Translations under genes and position numbers: made by a program
Part shown: piece after piece, positions 1 to 12,696 of the stretch
Layout: every line of letters starts with the position of its first letter
Numbering within the stretch: the first letter of the stretch is position 1
Assembly (NCBI GenBank): GCA_037176885.1
Contig: JAWWNJ010000284.1
Location: forward strand, 34,413-98,412
Reading direction: 5' to 3'
Length of the DNA stretch: 64,000 bases
From: Favolaschia claudopus
Taxonomy: Eukaryota > Basidiomycota > Agaricomycetes > Agaricales > Mycenaceae
The notes under the pieces: model-generated
Told to the model about the DNA's origin: nothing
The model's database searches: none
Seen by the model: the letters and a program-made list of their open reading frames with translations, nothing else

Positions 1-56
1 TAGAACTCTTAGAAATTGCTTAAAAATTCCCTTGGATTTTTTCTCTCCATAGAAGT

Positions 57-165
57 ACTAAAGCGGATTTTTGATTTTTGTCCTCCTCGTGCCGAGATGG
101 TTGATGATTCCCATAAATAGTGTATTACACTCTGTCAAGGCCAAAAATCGAAAATCCGCTTTAGT
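57..165. repeat. 109-bp foldback, possible MITE
   Basis: Positions 57-80 and 142-165 are 24-bp inverted repeats with a single mismatch. They begin ACTAAAGCGG and end CCGCTTTAGT, and enclose about 60 bp of unrelated sequence. The size and symmetry fit a small non-autonomous inverted-repeat element just upstream of the adenylate cyclase gene. No clear target-site duplication was seen. Bases 166-577 hold no gene I can support, apart from a possible upstream exon or intron of the cyclase. Confidence 0.55.
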
Positions 166-577
166 AGCCCTATTGTTTTGCCAAATTCACTATGACTTCT
201 ACTTTGGTGCGAGAACGAAATGTTGAAGACGGAGATGGTATTAAGTTGACAAAATCGGAACCAAGGGCCCCAGCGAACCAAACAAAGACAAAGCTGCCGC
301 GGCGATCATAGGCGATGCCCGTTCCCACACTGATGTCAAACAATTTTAATCTGACCAAGTGGGGAAGGATTGACATGCAGAGGATGCGACGTCTTCATTG
401 GCGAAAGACGCGCTTAATCTCTGCCTCAACCACCATCGTCGCCCACCAGCTTCGGGGAGGTAAGTAGTCTTTAGGACTCGCTGCGACGTTATGGCCCTGT
501 GTGATGCAGACCTTCCAGCGCATGTCCCTCAAAAGTCCCCCGCGTGTGCCAGAAGATAGCGGTAGAAACTCGACCTA

Positions 578-3500
578 ATGCTTTCGGGAACGACATCCAA
601 GCGCGGGTCGCAAGAAAGCTCCAACTCACCGTATCTGGACTCGGAGCAAAAGCTACGAAAGTCAAAATCAACGGAGTTCCTACACCAGGTGCACAGGAAA
701 CTCTCCCTCAAAAGTCTTCGCCGTAACGGTCGCAATAGCACTGATGAATCGGTGCATCCTTCCTTGCGCACGGCTAGCTCATCCGTTGTCGGGTTCCAGC
801 CTCCCGTTCCGAAGCGCAGGTTCCTCCGCAGTCGGCCAAAGCGAAGTGCAGACGACGTACCTCCAATACCTCCACTTCCTGCGGATTTGGACGAGATGTA
901 CCTCGAAATTGATATGAAGCTCGACGACGAGGCCATGGCGGGCATCGTTGACCCCGGGGCTCTATATCCAGATACCACCGATGCAAGCTCCCCCGCCAGT
1001 GACCTATACTCCAGTTCGCAGTCGGGGCATTCCAGCTCAAGATATGGGCGACCAATTCTTCGGAATCCGTTCTCACAAGCACCTGTGTCGCCGCGTATAC
1101 GGAATCTGGATCCCATTGGTCCCACTGACCGAAGGTCCTTTCCTATTCCCGACAGCTGGGCAGTTACACCGGCACAGAATCCTTCACGGGAAGACGAGGA
1201 GGAGTCTATGTCGGACGACGGTCGATCTAGTAGCGCAGGGGATCTGCCTCGGTGGAAAATACGAATTTACGGACCGGACAACAACGATTATATTCTGCGA
1301 ATATCTGCAGACGATACAGTCCAGACGTTGACTCCCTACCTCGACGGAAAGCTTCCTGCTGGCGAGGAGCACGAGAAACACGAGCTTTATTTGAGAGAAC
1401 GTGGACGCGGTGAGTGTTTAGTTGGTGCCCTTTCTGTCTGATCTCACACCCTCAATAGAACGGATATTAAGCCCAAATGAGAGGCCTGCCAAGATCCTGA
1501 GGCGCTGTTTGCAGCATGCCGGATACGACGAGTCTGACGGGGATGCTGGGACCGGGAAAGGAGTCGGTCTCCCCGGCGTACCTTTCTTGCTTAAGTTCGT
1601 GTATCGCAGTCAATTTTTGGGTCCTGCAGTGAGTCCCGTATTTTCCGTCGATAGATGTTTTATTGATCTTAATTCTTCAGGACGACGATCTTTCTTTGAA
1701 CAACTTTGCCTATGTCAATCTCATCGCGCGCAGCCTAGTCACCATTCCCGTGGTCCTCCATCAACACGCCGACACCATCGTATCCCTCCGCTTGTCGCGG
1801 AATCCTCTCAATGACATCCCCAGCGACTTCATACAGTCGTGCACCGCACTCAGCGAACTCTATCTTTCGCATACATTCCTGAAGAAGGTTCCGCCCAGCA
1901 TTCGGCTTGGCGCAACTTTGACGTTACTTGACCTCTCGTCTAATCGTCTTGCGTCACTGAGTGACGCGGGCTTAGACGAACTCCCTCGTCTGGCGACATT
2001 GAATCTCCAGAATAATCGCCTCGAGAGGCTTCTGGACGTCTTTCCGCCGAGTTTGCTCAATCTCAATATCTCAAACAACAAATTCGACGTCTTCCCTCAT
2101 AGCATAACTAAACTGCCCAACCTCTCTCGATTGGACATCTCGTTCAACTCGATCAGGGAACTGCCGCAGGCAATCGGACGCTTGACTCGGCTCACCAAGC
2201 TCGTCATTGTGGGTAACCGGATCTCCGGTCTGCCGGACGAGTTTCGTAGTCTTGTAGCTCTCGACGAGCTGGACTGTAGACGAAACCAGATCACAGACCT
2301 CGAACCCGCCTGCCAGCTTCCAGAACTCACCGTCTTGTACGCCGATCACAATAATCTTCACACCCTTCCGCGGTCGGTAGGGCCGATGTTACACGGCCTG
2401 AACGTCTCGCACAACGATATCACGGAGCTCGTCGTTGGTTCTAGTTCGTACTCTTTTGCGCTCACCTGCTTGGATATCTCCAACGCCAAAATCTCTGTCT
2501 TGTCCGACGTCACGGTTTCTCGGCTTCCCCAGCTTCGAACATTGAAGCTCGATCGAAACTCGCTTCGTGGGCTTCCAGATGCAATGGGGGATCTCAAATG
2601 GCTCGAGACTCTCTCGTGCGCAGACAATTCGCTGAGCGGGATTCCCGAGACGCTCGGAAAGCTGCAGAAACTTGAATCTTTGGACTTACACAACAATAGT
2701 ATCACCGAACTTCCGCAGTCTTTATGGAACTGTGCATCGCTATCGCGAGCCAACTTCACATCAAACCTACTTGCTGTACTGCACGATCCTCCGTCTGATG
2801 TGGAAGATTCCCCGACGATTCCCGTGGCTAAATTGCCCAGTCCAACTTTCGCGCCTCGCCGACCTTCTGTTGTCCCCAGGCTCGACCTTCCTCCTCTGGC
2901 ACACTCCCTCGAGGTCTTGAACCTTGCGGAAAATTCTCTCACCGACGAGATGCTTCCCCCACTCATGATTTTCAAAGAGCTTCGGGTCCTCAATCTCTCT
3001 TTGAACGACATTCAGGAGCTTCCCTCCAATTTCTTCCACGATCTCACGCTGCTCGAGGAAATATATCTCAGCGGCAATCGTTTGACGCATTTCCCGGGCG
3101 AAGACTTGCCCAGACTCGAACGGCTTTCCACGCTATTTTTGAATGGCAATCATCTCCAACACCTTCCTCACGAGCTCGGACAGGTGAACAGTCTCAGCCT
3201 CCTCGACGTCGGCAACAACCTTCTCAAATATAATATCAATAATATCGACTACGATTGGAACTGGTCCGTTCGATTCCATTCTCCTGGCTAATCTCTTGAA
3301 CTGTATCATTTCTTTAGGAATTTCAACAAGAATCTCGTCTATTTGAATCTCTCCGGCAACAAACAGCTGCAGATTAAATCCGACATGACGAACTACGGCC
3401 GCCCGAGCGTTTCTTCTGCTGATCGACAGTCGTTCTCTGGCTTCTCGGCGCTTTCGCGCCTTCGCGTCTTGGGTCTGATGGACGTGACTATCACAAATAC

Positions 3501-5624
3501 GACTGGCTCAGACATTCCAGACGAAGGCGACGACCGTCGGATCCGAACCTCCTCATCGCTGGTCAATGGCCTGTCGTATGGGATCGCGGATACACTTGGG
3601 AAGAATCGCCAGCCCCTCATGATGGATCTTGTGCACGAGTTTCGAGGTTTTAAGAAGGACACTGTCTTTGCGATGGTGAGTTCGATGTTCAACAGCACTA
3701 CACTTAACTAAATTAGCTCGCTTTCAAGTTCGGGCGCTCCCATCCTGCCAATCAAGCCGCTGCCACGACGTCGAACCCGCTCGCCAAATATTTGAAAGAT
3801 AATTTCGTCCGCGTCTTTATCACCCAACTAAGCGCTCTCGACCGCCAGCGCGGCGAGGGCGTACCGGACGCATTACGTCGCTCCTTCCTCAAGCTTAACC
3901 AAGAGCACCACGACTCACTCTTTGGCTCTCTACGACGCACGTCAGGCGCAGGCGGCCTACCCATCGTCGATGCTTCACAAGTGTATAATGGCGCTTCCGG
4001 CGTCGTAGTCTACATCGATGTCGTCGACAAGCGGATGTACATCGCGAATGCGGGCAACGCACTTGCGATTGTTTCGCGCCGCGGAACCGCGATTCCTGTG
4101 TCTCGGAAGCATGAGCCCTGGGATCGAACCGAAACAGCCCGGATTCGTGCCGCCCAAGGCTGGATATCGCCCTCCGGCCTGGTCGGAGACGAGTTGGATA
4201 TTTCTCGCTCGTTTGGATTCTACCATTTGCTGCCTATGGTCAATGCCCGTCCGGATATCTTCCCATATGAGCTCACCAGCCTGGACGACATAGTTATCAT
4301 CGCGAATCGTGGGCTCTGGGATTTCGTCACGTATCAAACTGCTGTGGATCTGGTTCAGCATACGGAGCCGACGGCGGCAGCGCAGAAACTACGCGATGTC
4401 GCTATTAGCTATGGTGCGGAGGGGAGCACGATGGTTATGGTGGTGTCGCTGGCCAACCTTTTCCACGATAAAAGTGATGGGACACCGACTGATCGACGGA
4501 GGCGACGTGCCGTAGGAGTCGTGGACCGCATTCTTGACCGCTTGAAAGACGAGGTGCCGCCCCCGGTGGGTCATGTCGCTATTGTCTTCACGGACATCAA
4601 GGGCTCTACTCACTTGTGGGAGGCTACGCCATCGGGGATGATCACCGCTATCCATCTACACAACAATCTTCTCCGTCGATATCTGCGTATCTGTGGTGGA
4701 TACGAAGTTCGCACTGAGGGCGATAGCTTCATGTGCTCCTTCCCCACCGTTCTCGCCGCTGTATGGTGGTGTCTGACCGTGCAGGTCGAGCTCCTCAAGG
4801 TTTCTTGGCCGCAAGATATTCTCGATTGCCCTGACGGCAGGGAGATTTACGATGTCGATGGTCGCCTCATGTACCGTGGATTATCAATCCGCATAGGGAT
4901 TCATTGCGGTTCACCACTCTGCTTGACCGATCCAGTCACTAATCGTATGGACTACTTCGGAATATTGGTGACGCGGGCAGCTCGTATTGCGAGTGTGGCA
5001 GCTGGAGGGCAGATCATGTTCAGTGCGGATGTGCTGAACGAACTCAATGCTCGGATTTTTCAGAGCGATCCTGCCGTCGAATATCCCGAACCTCAACCGA
5101 AGGAGGCTATCGATGGCATTCGACATCTTGGGCCGTCGGTGTTTCGCGTTGGAGAAATGAAGCTCAAGGGGCTGGAAGTACCAGAGACGCTCTCCTTCGT
5201 GCTCCCTTCATCCCTCCTAGGACGCAGTACATACATTGAACCCATCGTCGTCAATCCTCCACCTCTTCCTAGCCCATCATTACGCAGTCCTCCGCCATCT
5301 AACCGGTTCGAGCTCACACAGGTTCGCGAGCTCGCTCGGCTCTGCGTGCGCTTGGAAATCGCCTGCGCAGATCCAGCGCTGTACTCACTTCCCGGCAAAC
5401 CCGACGCAGACGCGGACATCCTCCTCCCTGCAAACACGGACTTGACGGATTCAGAACTATCAGCGCTTCTCTACTCACTCACTATCAGGATCGAAAACAC
5501 GGAACTTGTTCTTCGCCACAAGCTCAATGCACATGCACTTACCAAGAATGCTATCGTATCTGCTCTCCGGGATTTAGATGAACGGACGTTGGAGGAATTA
5601 CGGACCATGCTACAAATTCGCTGA
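578..5624 (+). CDS. CYR1: Fungal adenylate cyclase (Ras-associated, LRR, PP2C-like, class III cyclase)
   Basis: Makes cAMP from ATP for the PKA pathway, normally as a peripheral membrane protein regulated by Ras and G-alpha. Five exons keep frame: 578-1413, 1458-1629, 1680-3263, 3318-3675 and 3717-5624, about 1618 residues. Order of domains: Ser-rich N terminus; Ras-association segment (WKIRIYGPDN) near residue 220-270; a long leucine-rich repeat array (about residues 340-900); a PP2C-like domain (GASGVVVYIDVVDKRMYIAN region); and the class III catalytic domain. The latter has the metal-binding FTDIKGST, a second acidic motif TEGDSF, IRIGIHCG and RMDYFG, all intact. An in-frame TAG at 563-565 precedes the ATG at 578. 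However, fungal cyclases are usually longer at the N terminus and carry a G-alpha-binding segment not seen here, so an upstream exon joined by an intron acceptor near 565 is possible. Family assignment is firm; the start is not. Confidence 0.93.
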
Positions 5625-5639
5625 TTTTTTTCGCTATTG

Positions 5640-6657
5640 AATCCTTTTTTTCCGTATGGGCATTTTATTAGTTCAGTTTTTCCTTCTATTGTACATTCGT
5701 AACTGCCTTGTTGTGCGGCCTACGCGCGCCGCCGTCGGGGGTTCGCCGCATCAGACGGTTACGAAAGTAACTTGTCAAATCTTACTTCGCCTGCCAAAAT
5801 GTACGTTACGTTACGTTTGGCTGGGAAAGCAAACTTTGAAAGTAAAAGTACAAGTAAAGTAAATTTAAGCAGCGTTAAGCAACTTCAAGTTACATAAAGT
5901 TACTTGAAGCAACACCAAGTAGCTTCGTATTTAGTCGTATTTGCGGCCTGTGCGGCGGGAATGGCTAAGAAATAGGCAAGAAATAGGTGTATTCTGCTGT
6001 AAAAGACGGCCGCCACGCGTCGGAGGAGCTGAGTTCTAGCCTTGATTTAAGCTAAGAATTTTTCTTCTCTACCCAGGAAGTGCAACGAGCAAACTAGCTT
6101 GAAGACTCGCCTCGCCGCCGCTCCGCGGTCACGTGAAATATAAACTTGTGACATCTGACCATCTCGTCTTCTCTTTCTTCTTCTCTGCATTCTCTTCGTC
6201 TCGCCCACACGCCAAAGGGTGGTCTATCCGTTATTCTTAAGGCTATATGGGGCTTCTTCCTCCCTCCTTTGCCGCCACAGGAGTCCACACCCCATCAACA
6301 ACCACGAAAATACCGAAAGAAATACCCGCGCACTTTAGAGTCTGAGTCATCCCATCTCCGCTCTCAGCGAGGGACGGGTACAACTAATAATATTAACTCA
6401 TACAGTCAGAACTATAGCCGTGGCTATCTTGAGCGCTACATTATCTTCCGCCTCTACAGCGAGCCCCCACCAAGTTCGAATGATCGTAGGATTCAGCCGA
6501 TAGGTTGAAGTTCGTAGGATTCCAATCTGGGCATGTATTCTTCGTAGGATTACACAAATAGACATCCATAACAGGACGCAGTGCAAAGACATGGATGGTT
6601 TGCTTGCCGGCGGCATAGGTACCTCATTGAACTTCCACCAAATACAGACAAATACAG
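5640..6657. other. Non-coding spacer with repeat remnants
   Basis: No gene supported. Around 5795-5930 there are short direct and inverted variants of AAAGTAC, AAGTAAAG and AAGTTAC like those seen again at 10.1-11.2 kb. From 6165 to 6210 there is a pyrimidine-rich tract. Open frames here are short and lack splice or domain support. Confidence 0.5.
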
Positions 6658-6668
6658 CTCCGTCTCAC

Positions 6669-7470
6669 AGCTTTTGACATTTCGCCCCAACCTGTCAAAC
6701 CAGATTAGGCAACTCGCGTGCTTTATTTGTTCCCATTGTCTCGAGCTGAACCAGCTCAACTCGACTCGGCTCCTGTGGCTTTGCACGTTGTTTGTGCCAC
6801 AATGTTTCTTTGCCCGCTACCACCACGACCTCCCTGCTCCGGTGTTGCTCCCGCCCTCTCCCTGTCGTCTCCTCGTCGTCCGACGGCCCCAATCTCCTTG
6901 CCGACCCGGAGGCCCCCACCATCTGACCATCAATGACCATCAGATGCAACGGAAAGAGAGTTCCGAAGCAACAGGGCTCGCGTTTAAGTACCAACTGCTG
7001 TGAGTTTTCTTGACTATCTGTCCTCCCCCGTGCGCCGTCCTGCCGCCTTCTCCTCGCGTCCGCGCCACCCACATGCACACGCCGACGGGTTGCTAAGGTG
7101 GCAAGCCGCAAACATTGCTCTTTAACTGCCTTTTAGCTACTTTCCTCGTAGTTACTTCTGTATTCTCTTCATAATACCACTCAAATACATCACTCTCCAC
7201 TATTTTCCGCCCCAGAATCGATCTCATTTAGGCTTGGAAAATCAATCATCATTTTCCTACAGACTGTGATGGAAAATGCCACCAAAATGAACACTCAGTT
7301 GGAAATTCCGAGTGGCTGACTAGACTTGTAAATATTGCCCTTTGCCACCTTGCCACTGAACTGAGCGAAACGAGCGGTTCGTCCACTTATTACTGAATTT
7401 AGGCATTGAGCAAACAAGGCACGCGAGTTGCCTAATCCGGTTTGACGTGTTTGGGGCGAAAAGTAGCCAA
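6669..7470. mobile_element. 802-bp TIR element flanked by an 11-bp direct repeat
   Basis: The left arm (6669-6732) and the reverse complement of the right arm (7407-7470) match over about 60 bp. The match includes CGCCCCAA, GTCAAACC, GATTAGGCAACTCGCGTG and TTGTT/TTGCTC stretches, with scattered differences. Immediately outside, CTCCGTCTCAC occurs at 6658-6668 and again at 7471-7481 in the same orientation, as expected for a target-site duplication, although 11 bp is long for common superfamilies. The interior has no transposase. It is most likely a non-autonomous DNA transposon of unassigned superfamily. Confidence 0.7.
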
Positions 7471-7481
7471 CTCCGTCTCAC

Positions 7482-10093
7482 CCACAAGAAAGAATTGATG
7501 GCTTCAGGTCAAGATTTTTTTATGTTTCCGAGGTATCTGAAGGTACATTACTATGCTTAAAAGCATCAGAAAGGCTTGCGCAGCCGCGCCGCGCAAGCTG
7601 TGAGCTGTTAAGTGACTTGAGTTCGAATTGCTACAGTTCGTTGAGTTCAACTTGATCTTGTGTGGAATATCAGTATCAGGCTAGTAGAGGTACTCCTCGA
7701 TAGTTCTGTCTATCCCCAAATCTATATCTACTTGTCATTGAATTGACTTTAGGATCTGTGAGGATAAGTAAGGTTTCAACTTTGGATTGGCGGACCGTCC
7801 AAGAAGACGAAACAAGTCAGGTCGAGGTGAAATGCAGAGAATTGAGTTAAACACATACCTTGGTTTGAGCGGAGTTGGGTGGGATACGGTCGAGTTAGAG
7901 TTGGCGCGACGAATGGAAACAAATTAGCTGTAAATGTAATTGAATTATTAGATGAAATGAACGCAAACGAAACAAATACTACTCACCTCCCGAATTCAGA
8001 TTCAACTCGCAAATTTGATTCAAGACGGCGTTGTATCGTACTTGTGGAATTGAACTAGATTGAATTGAAGTCTTCATCGTCGAAATAAGGCAGGTGCCTC
8101 ATCCACCCTAAGACTTATATGAGCGAAAGAATGAATGGGAAGAAACCGAACTCGACTCACCCACAAAGTACTTGAATTGAACAAGTTGAACTTGAATGAA
8201 TAAAGATTGAAGAGTTGGATACCACAAGATGTGACGACTCTTGCAAAAGGTTAAGGTCAGCCTCGAGTCGAGGCAATATGTAGTTGGTTAGTTAAGCAGT
8301 TGAATAGACTACTTAGAAGCAAGGATTCAAACATACCTTGCCAATTGAAACACGCGTGCGGATTGTCTCCTCTCGATTCTATAACTACTGTAATTTGAAC
8401 TCAGTCAGCATTACTATTCGAGTCAACCCAGCATTTGAAATTGAATTCAAACCCAGCAAACCTGCCTTGCATAATCTCGGCGGCGTTCAAACGGGAGTTG
8501 ACCTTGAAATCAAACGGGCGTAGGTGGTTCCGGCCTCTAGAGAGAGAGATCGAATGGTGAAGTCAGTATCAGTACTTTGCCTTCGCGGCAAATTATTGAA
8601 GTTGAATCGGAGTAAGTAACAATATGAACGCACCTGAGGGTGAGGTTAGTAAAGGAAGGAGTAAGGAAATTGAAGGTTTGAGTGCGCACTGGTAGAGTTT
8701 TCGGTATTGAATTGAAGTATAATGAACCAATGGAGCTAGAATTGTATAGTTAGCGTAATAGGATGTATAGGTAACGAGTTGCGCACCTAAACGAAGCGTA
8801 ATCGCACTAATTCAATCACAATCAACCCGTTTGACCAAAATTTGAAGCCAATTTGAATCTGAGCGCAGGGACACTTCAAAATCTTGAAGGAAAATTCAAA
8901 GCGACCAATAGAACATTATTCCAACTCAGTCGAGTCAGTGAACGAAGAAAGAATTGGAGAAACGCACTGCCCGAGAAGCCCGACATGCGAACTTAAAGCA
9001 AAGATTGAACTGAATACTGGAAGACAAGGTCAGATAACAAGTTATAGTTGAATAGGTGATGCCTTCAAGTAGGCTATCCTAGAAATCAGCTTGAAATCAA
9101 GAGAGGCAATGTTTGACTGGAGAGACTGACTTGCTTAGAGTATGGAACACTCTATGCGCAGTCGCTGTTCGTGAATCAACGTTAGACTCGCAGGGAGACT
9201 GAAAGTCAAATTCAACTTCAAATCACGGTTCCACCGTGGTGGACTTGTTGTCAGCTTGGGAGATGGCTTCGCGTGGCGATCAATATAGGCATCCATCCAG
9301 GAGACGAGTCCCTCATCAAACCGCACATCCAAGATCTTACCTTGACTCTATTCCCATATGATCCAGACTCGAAGACCCCTCACACGATGAACTCACGTCG
9401 CTGGTTTCAAACTGTTGCCCAGTACTTTTTCAACTCCTCATCTTACTCATTTATTTGGTGGCCAAGCAATGATACCCTGATATACTTCCCTCTCTTGTTG
9501 GTTTACCTCCGAAGAGCGGCGTGCTCTGCCCTTCAAGGACCCTCCCAGTGCAAAGGCTGGGAATATAGTTCGGAATATCACCACTCCTGAACTCGTTTTG
9601 AACACGCCCGCACACAAGCACCCGGGGAGAGTATTTCACATGATTCCACCGAGATGAAACTTTGCTTTTCAGTGTTCATGCTCTGCACAGGGTCATATTC
9701 CCTCCACCTTTGACTTGGCAAGTGCCTTCAATGGAAATGGCCATGAATATGTCTGACAATTGTCAGAATTACCCAGACTATATAGCTATTTGACCAGTTC
9801 ACCAACAAAGAAGTAGATACACACACATTCATTCAAGAATCAACCTAGACTACTCACTCTCCATTATAGAATGCATTCACTCTTCGTTTGAGCACTATAG
9901 TTCCAGCTTTTTAGCACTGAGAGTTATACATGACCGAAGTTGAACCGTGAGATAGCAAAAATTAAAGTCCGCACACTTTTGCCAAGGGAGTCAGGGAAGT
10001 ACTAGAAATGAATTAGTATGCAATAGAGTAGGCTCAGTCATGTATACGTACTAATTTCAATTCATTAATCACTGTTACTTGCTCAAATGGCGC
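7482..10093. other. AT-rich gene-free tract dense in TTGAA/GAATTGAA words
   Basis: From about 7.6 to 9.1 kb the words TTGAATTGAA, GAACTTGAA and close variants recur on one strand far more than elsewhere in the window. A GC-rich hairpin (GCTTGCGC at 7574-7581 pairing with GCGCAAGC at 7591-7598) lies at its start. ORFs at 8338, 9135(-) and 9273 have no start context, splice sites or recognisable domains and are not called. This is probably decayed repeat sequence. Confidence 0.45.
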
Positions 10094-10205
10094 ATTTACT
10101 TGCTTACTTGGCTGTAATTGATGCCATCTGATGGCAAAAGTTACTTTTGCCGGAGTACTTGGGCGGCAAGTAAAGCAAAGTACAAGTAAAGTATGGCAAA
10201 GTAAG
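10094..10205 (+). repeat. Dispersed repeat copy A (AGTAAAGTAC type)
   Basis: Matches the segment at 10431-10545 over more than 100 bp. Both have TTTACTTGC, TACTTGGC, GTAATTGATGCCATCTGATG and GGCAAAAGT followed by AAGTAAAG and AGTACAAGTAA. The ATGCCATCTGATGGCA core is itself a palindrome. Probably two copies of one small element or of one terminal region. Confidence 0.6.
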
Positions 10206-10430
10206 GTAGATACACTGCTTCTACCTTCAATTCAGCTACCCCCAGCTACTTCTCGACTGCAAACAGTGCTTCAAACGGTTGCACATCAGTGCATGAGCCT
10301 TGAGAAATACTTAGACATGCTTTGCTGCTGCCAGTAACGGTCACCGAAGCTATCAGAACAATACAAGAGACTATATAGCGTACTTAGCATGACTTCATAG
10401 TCAATTATGGCTGAGAAGTTACAGTTACTT

Positions 10431-10545
10431 GCATTTACTTGCGTACTTGGCGGTAATTGATGCCATCTGATGGCAAAAGTAACTTTGGCTGATGGACTTA
10501 GGCGGGTAAGTAAAGTAAAGTACAAGTAATCTGAAGTAAAGTAAC
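10431..10545 (+). repeat. Dispersed repeat copy B (AGTAAAGTAC type)
   Basis: Second copy of the repeat at 10094-10205, in the same orientation, with small substitutions and gaps. It ends in AAGTAAAGTAAAGTACAAG and AAGTAAAGTAAC. No coding capacity. Confidence 0.6.
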
Positions 10546-11099
10546 ACAAGTTAAAGCTACTTTGCGCTAATCCGTCGCATCAAAGTACCCCAAAGTACTA
10601 TTTAACTGTAAGAAGCACTTCAAAAGGCTGCGAAGTAATACTTGCCGCTGTTCGGATAGAAGTCAGCGCTGAAATGCCATACACATACGCACAGCAGATG
10701 CAGTAAGCTCAGAGTGTACTTGAGAGTAATATCTCAGAGCTTTATTGGCTCTTTAGCTTGCATCTTGTGTCTGAAACACGGTACCTGCGGGTCAAGGTTG
10801 AAGATTTCCGGATTTGGTAATTGACTGGTTGAACCCGTATGAGTTCAGATCGACACAAAAAGCGATCAAACGGGATAAATCAAAGTTCAATCACTTCTCA
10901 GAGGTAGATTCTTAGCTCCGATCCCACACATTAAGTCAAATACTCACCGCCAAGGTGGTCGAGGACAGGAGGATAGGTGTCGTAGTATTAGTCATAAAAA
11001 GTGAGCACAAAGTCGTGAAGACACATTATATTCCTCAATAGGAGCTACTAATACCTTATAACTGACCTATAATGTCTTTTTGTGCCTTCATATCATAAG

Positions 11100-11245
11100 C
11101 CTAGAAGTACAAGTAAGTTGAAGTAACTTTCGCCAAGCGTGGGAAAAGTACATCAAAGTAAAGTAAAGTAACGCAACGTACGCCCAGCCAAAATAAGCGG
11201 CCATCAAAGTACAAGTACGCACCTCAAAGTTACTTTTTGCGGTCT
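11100..11245 (+). repeat. Third AGTAAAGTAC-type repeat fragment
   Basis: Contains AAGTACAAGTAAGTTGAAG, AAAGTAAAGTAAAGTAACG and AAAGTACAAGTACG, the same word set as the repeats at 5.8, 10.1 and 10.4 kb, but lacks the ATGCCATCTGATGGCA core. A diverged copy of the same repeat family. The stretch 11250-11780 has no supported gene. Confidence 0.4.
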
Positions 11246-11819
11246 CGCCGCATCATGATGCGGAAGATGGGTTGCCGTAATGGGCGCTCTTTGCTTCCTG
11301 CTTCCATCATCAGAGGTGTACCACTGGCCTCCACTGACCTACCGATATCCCTCGACGGCAATGAACACCCATCTGTCCGCTAGCTCGCCCTCTACAGCCA
11401 AACCATGTGCTGGGACGAAATGTGAGTCACAACAACGTGCTATGCCTGACATTGCCTGCGAGAGCGGCTGTTGCCCGTCGTGAGGAGAGCTATTGTTTTC
11501 GCGAAGCGTTTCACACAGAAAACTCTCATAGAGGCGCCCACAGCTCCACTCATACGGTACTAGCTGTTCTGGCTTCTTGTATTGGCCTCTGGCGTCCATT
11601 CGCCGAATCGCCGCCGCCTCCCAACCGTCAAAATGATCTGGCGCCGCCCTTGAAAAAGCCGCAGCCCTGACTCCTGCCGTACTTACTTACTTACCTTTCA
11701 CTGGTTCTCTGTCTTTGCCTTCTTTCCCCCTTTTTTTCTTTCATTTCGTTCTTCTTCTTTCTCGTTGGCTTGCCGCTTTCTGGGCCGCTTTCTAGTCTCA
11801 GCAACACGTCGCCGGTCCA

Positions 11820-12461
11820 ATGAATCTGATTTTGGTGCTTGCGCCCGTTTTTCTCTTTTTATTCACGCGAGGTGCGTATGTGGCGCATGTACTGGATTTA
11901 GATATTCTTCCTTATCAATCTCCTTCCGCAGCGTCCGCATTGCTTATCCCTCGGGCTGATATCAACGGCACGCTCGTTCCTTCACCCTGCATTTCGACAT
12001 GTCAATCGACTATCTCTTTCCAATCTGTACGTTTCATTTGCTGGTAATTATTTCATGTGCTCTGAGCTCCCCGCTTGCAGAAATGTGGATCTGACCTGAA
12101 ATGTCGCTGCACTGACGCCAATGCGAAGAATTTTGCGGATTGCGTTGACTGTATTCTTGGCTTTAATTCTGGCAGCCTTGCTCAGAACGCCGCTCAATCT
12201 GTCTTGGATGGTGAGCTTTGTTTTCTCGTTGACTCATTTGATTCGAAATACAAGCCTGACTTGAATATTTCTCCCGTTGCAGAATACGTCGATGAATGCA
12301 GGAAGAACAATATCACAATTTCCTCTTTGACGCTCTCCCTGCCTGGTCCTACAGCTTCACCGACCGGGAGCTTGACGAGTGGTGCCCCGCGTCCTTCAAC
12401 CCGATTCTCGGTCCCATCGAGTATGCTGACTCTGCTTGTGGTGCTCTTATTCATGAGATGA
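11820..12461 (+). CDS. Small secreted eight-cysteine, GPI-anchor-like protein
   Basis: Exons 11820-11871, 11932-12026, 12081-12210 and 12283-12461 join in frame to about 151 residues. The first 20 residues (MNLILVLAPVFLFLFTRASA) form a signal peptide once the 60-nt first intron is removed. Eight cysteines follow in a CFEM-like order (C-x3-C, then single, C-x5-C-x-C, C-x2-C, C). The tail is Ser/Thr/Pro-rich and ends in a hydrophobic stretch (LTLLVVLLF) typical of a GPI-attachment signal. A cell-surface role is inferred; the spacing does not exactly match textbook CFEM, so the family is tentative. Confidence 0.75.
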
Positions 12462-12696
12462 GGATCTCCAGGCAGCCCAATCGTTGTATATTTTATCTTG
12501 TATCTTCATCGAATCATAATGATCCTTTCACCAGTTGAAAATTTCAGAAAATTGAGACTACAATTGTTACAGACGTTCCACAAACACAGCGATACAAAAA
12601 CGGAAGGGTACAAGACGAGGACGCATATCGGCATAGAGGCATAAATAAGCATGAGGCATGGATGGACACAGAAGAAATTCCCGACAAGCAAAGCAT

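Noticed and set aside
7574..7598. GC-rich hairpin GCTTGCGC...GCGCAAGC as a Helitron end
   Set aside because: The stem and loop are suitable, but the following bases are not CTRR and the position is upstream of RepHel on the wrong side.
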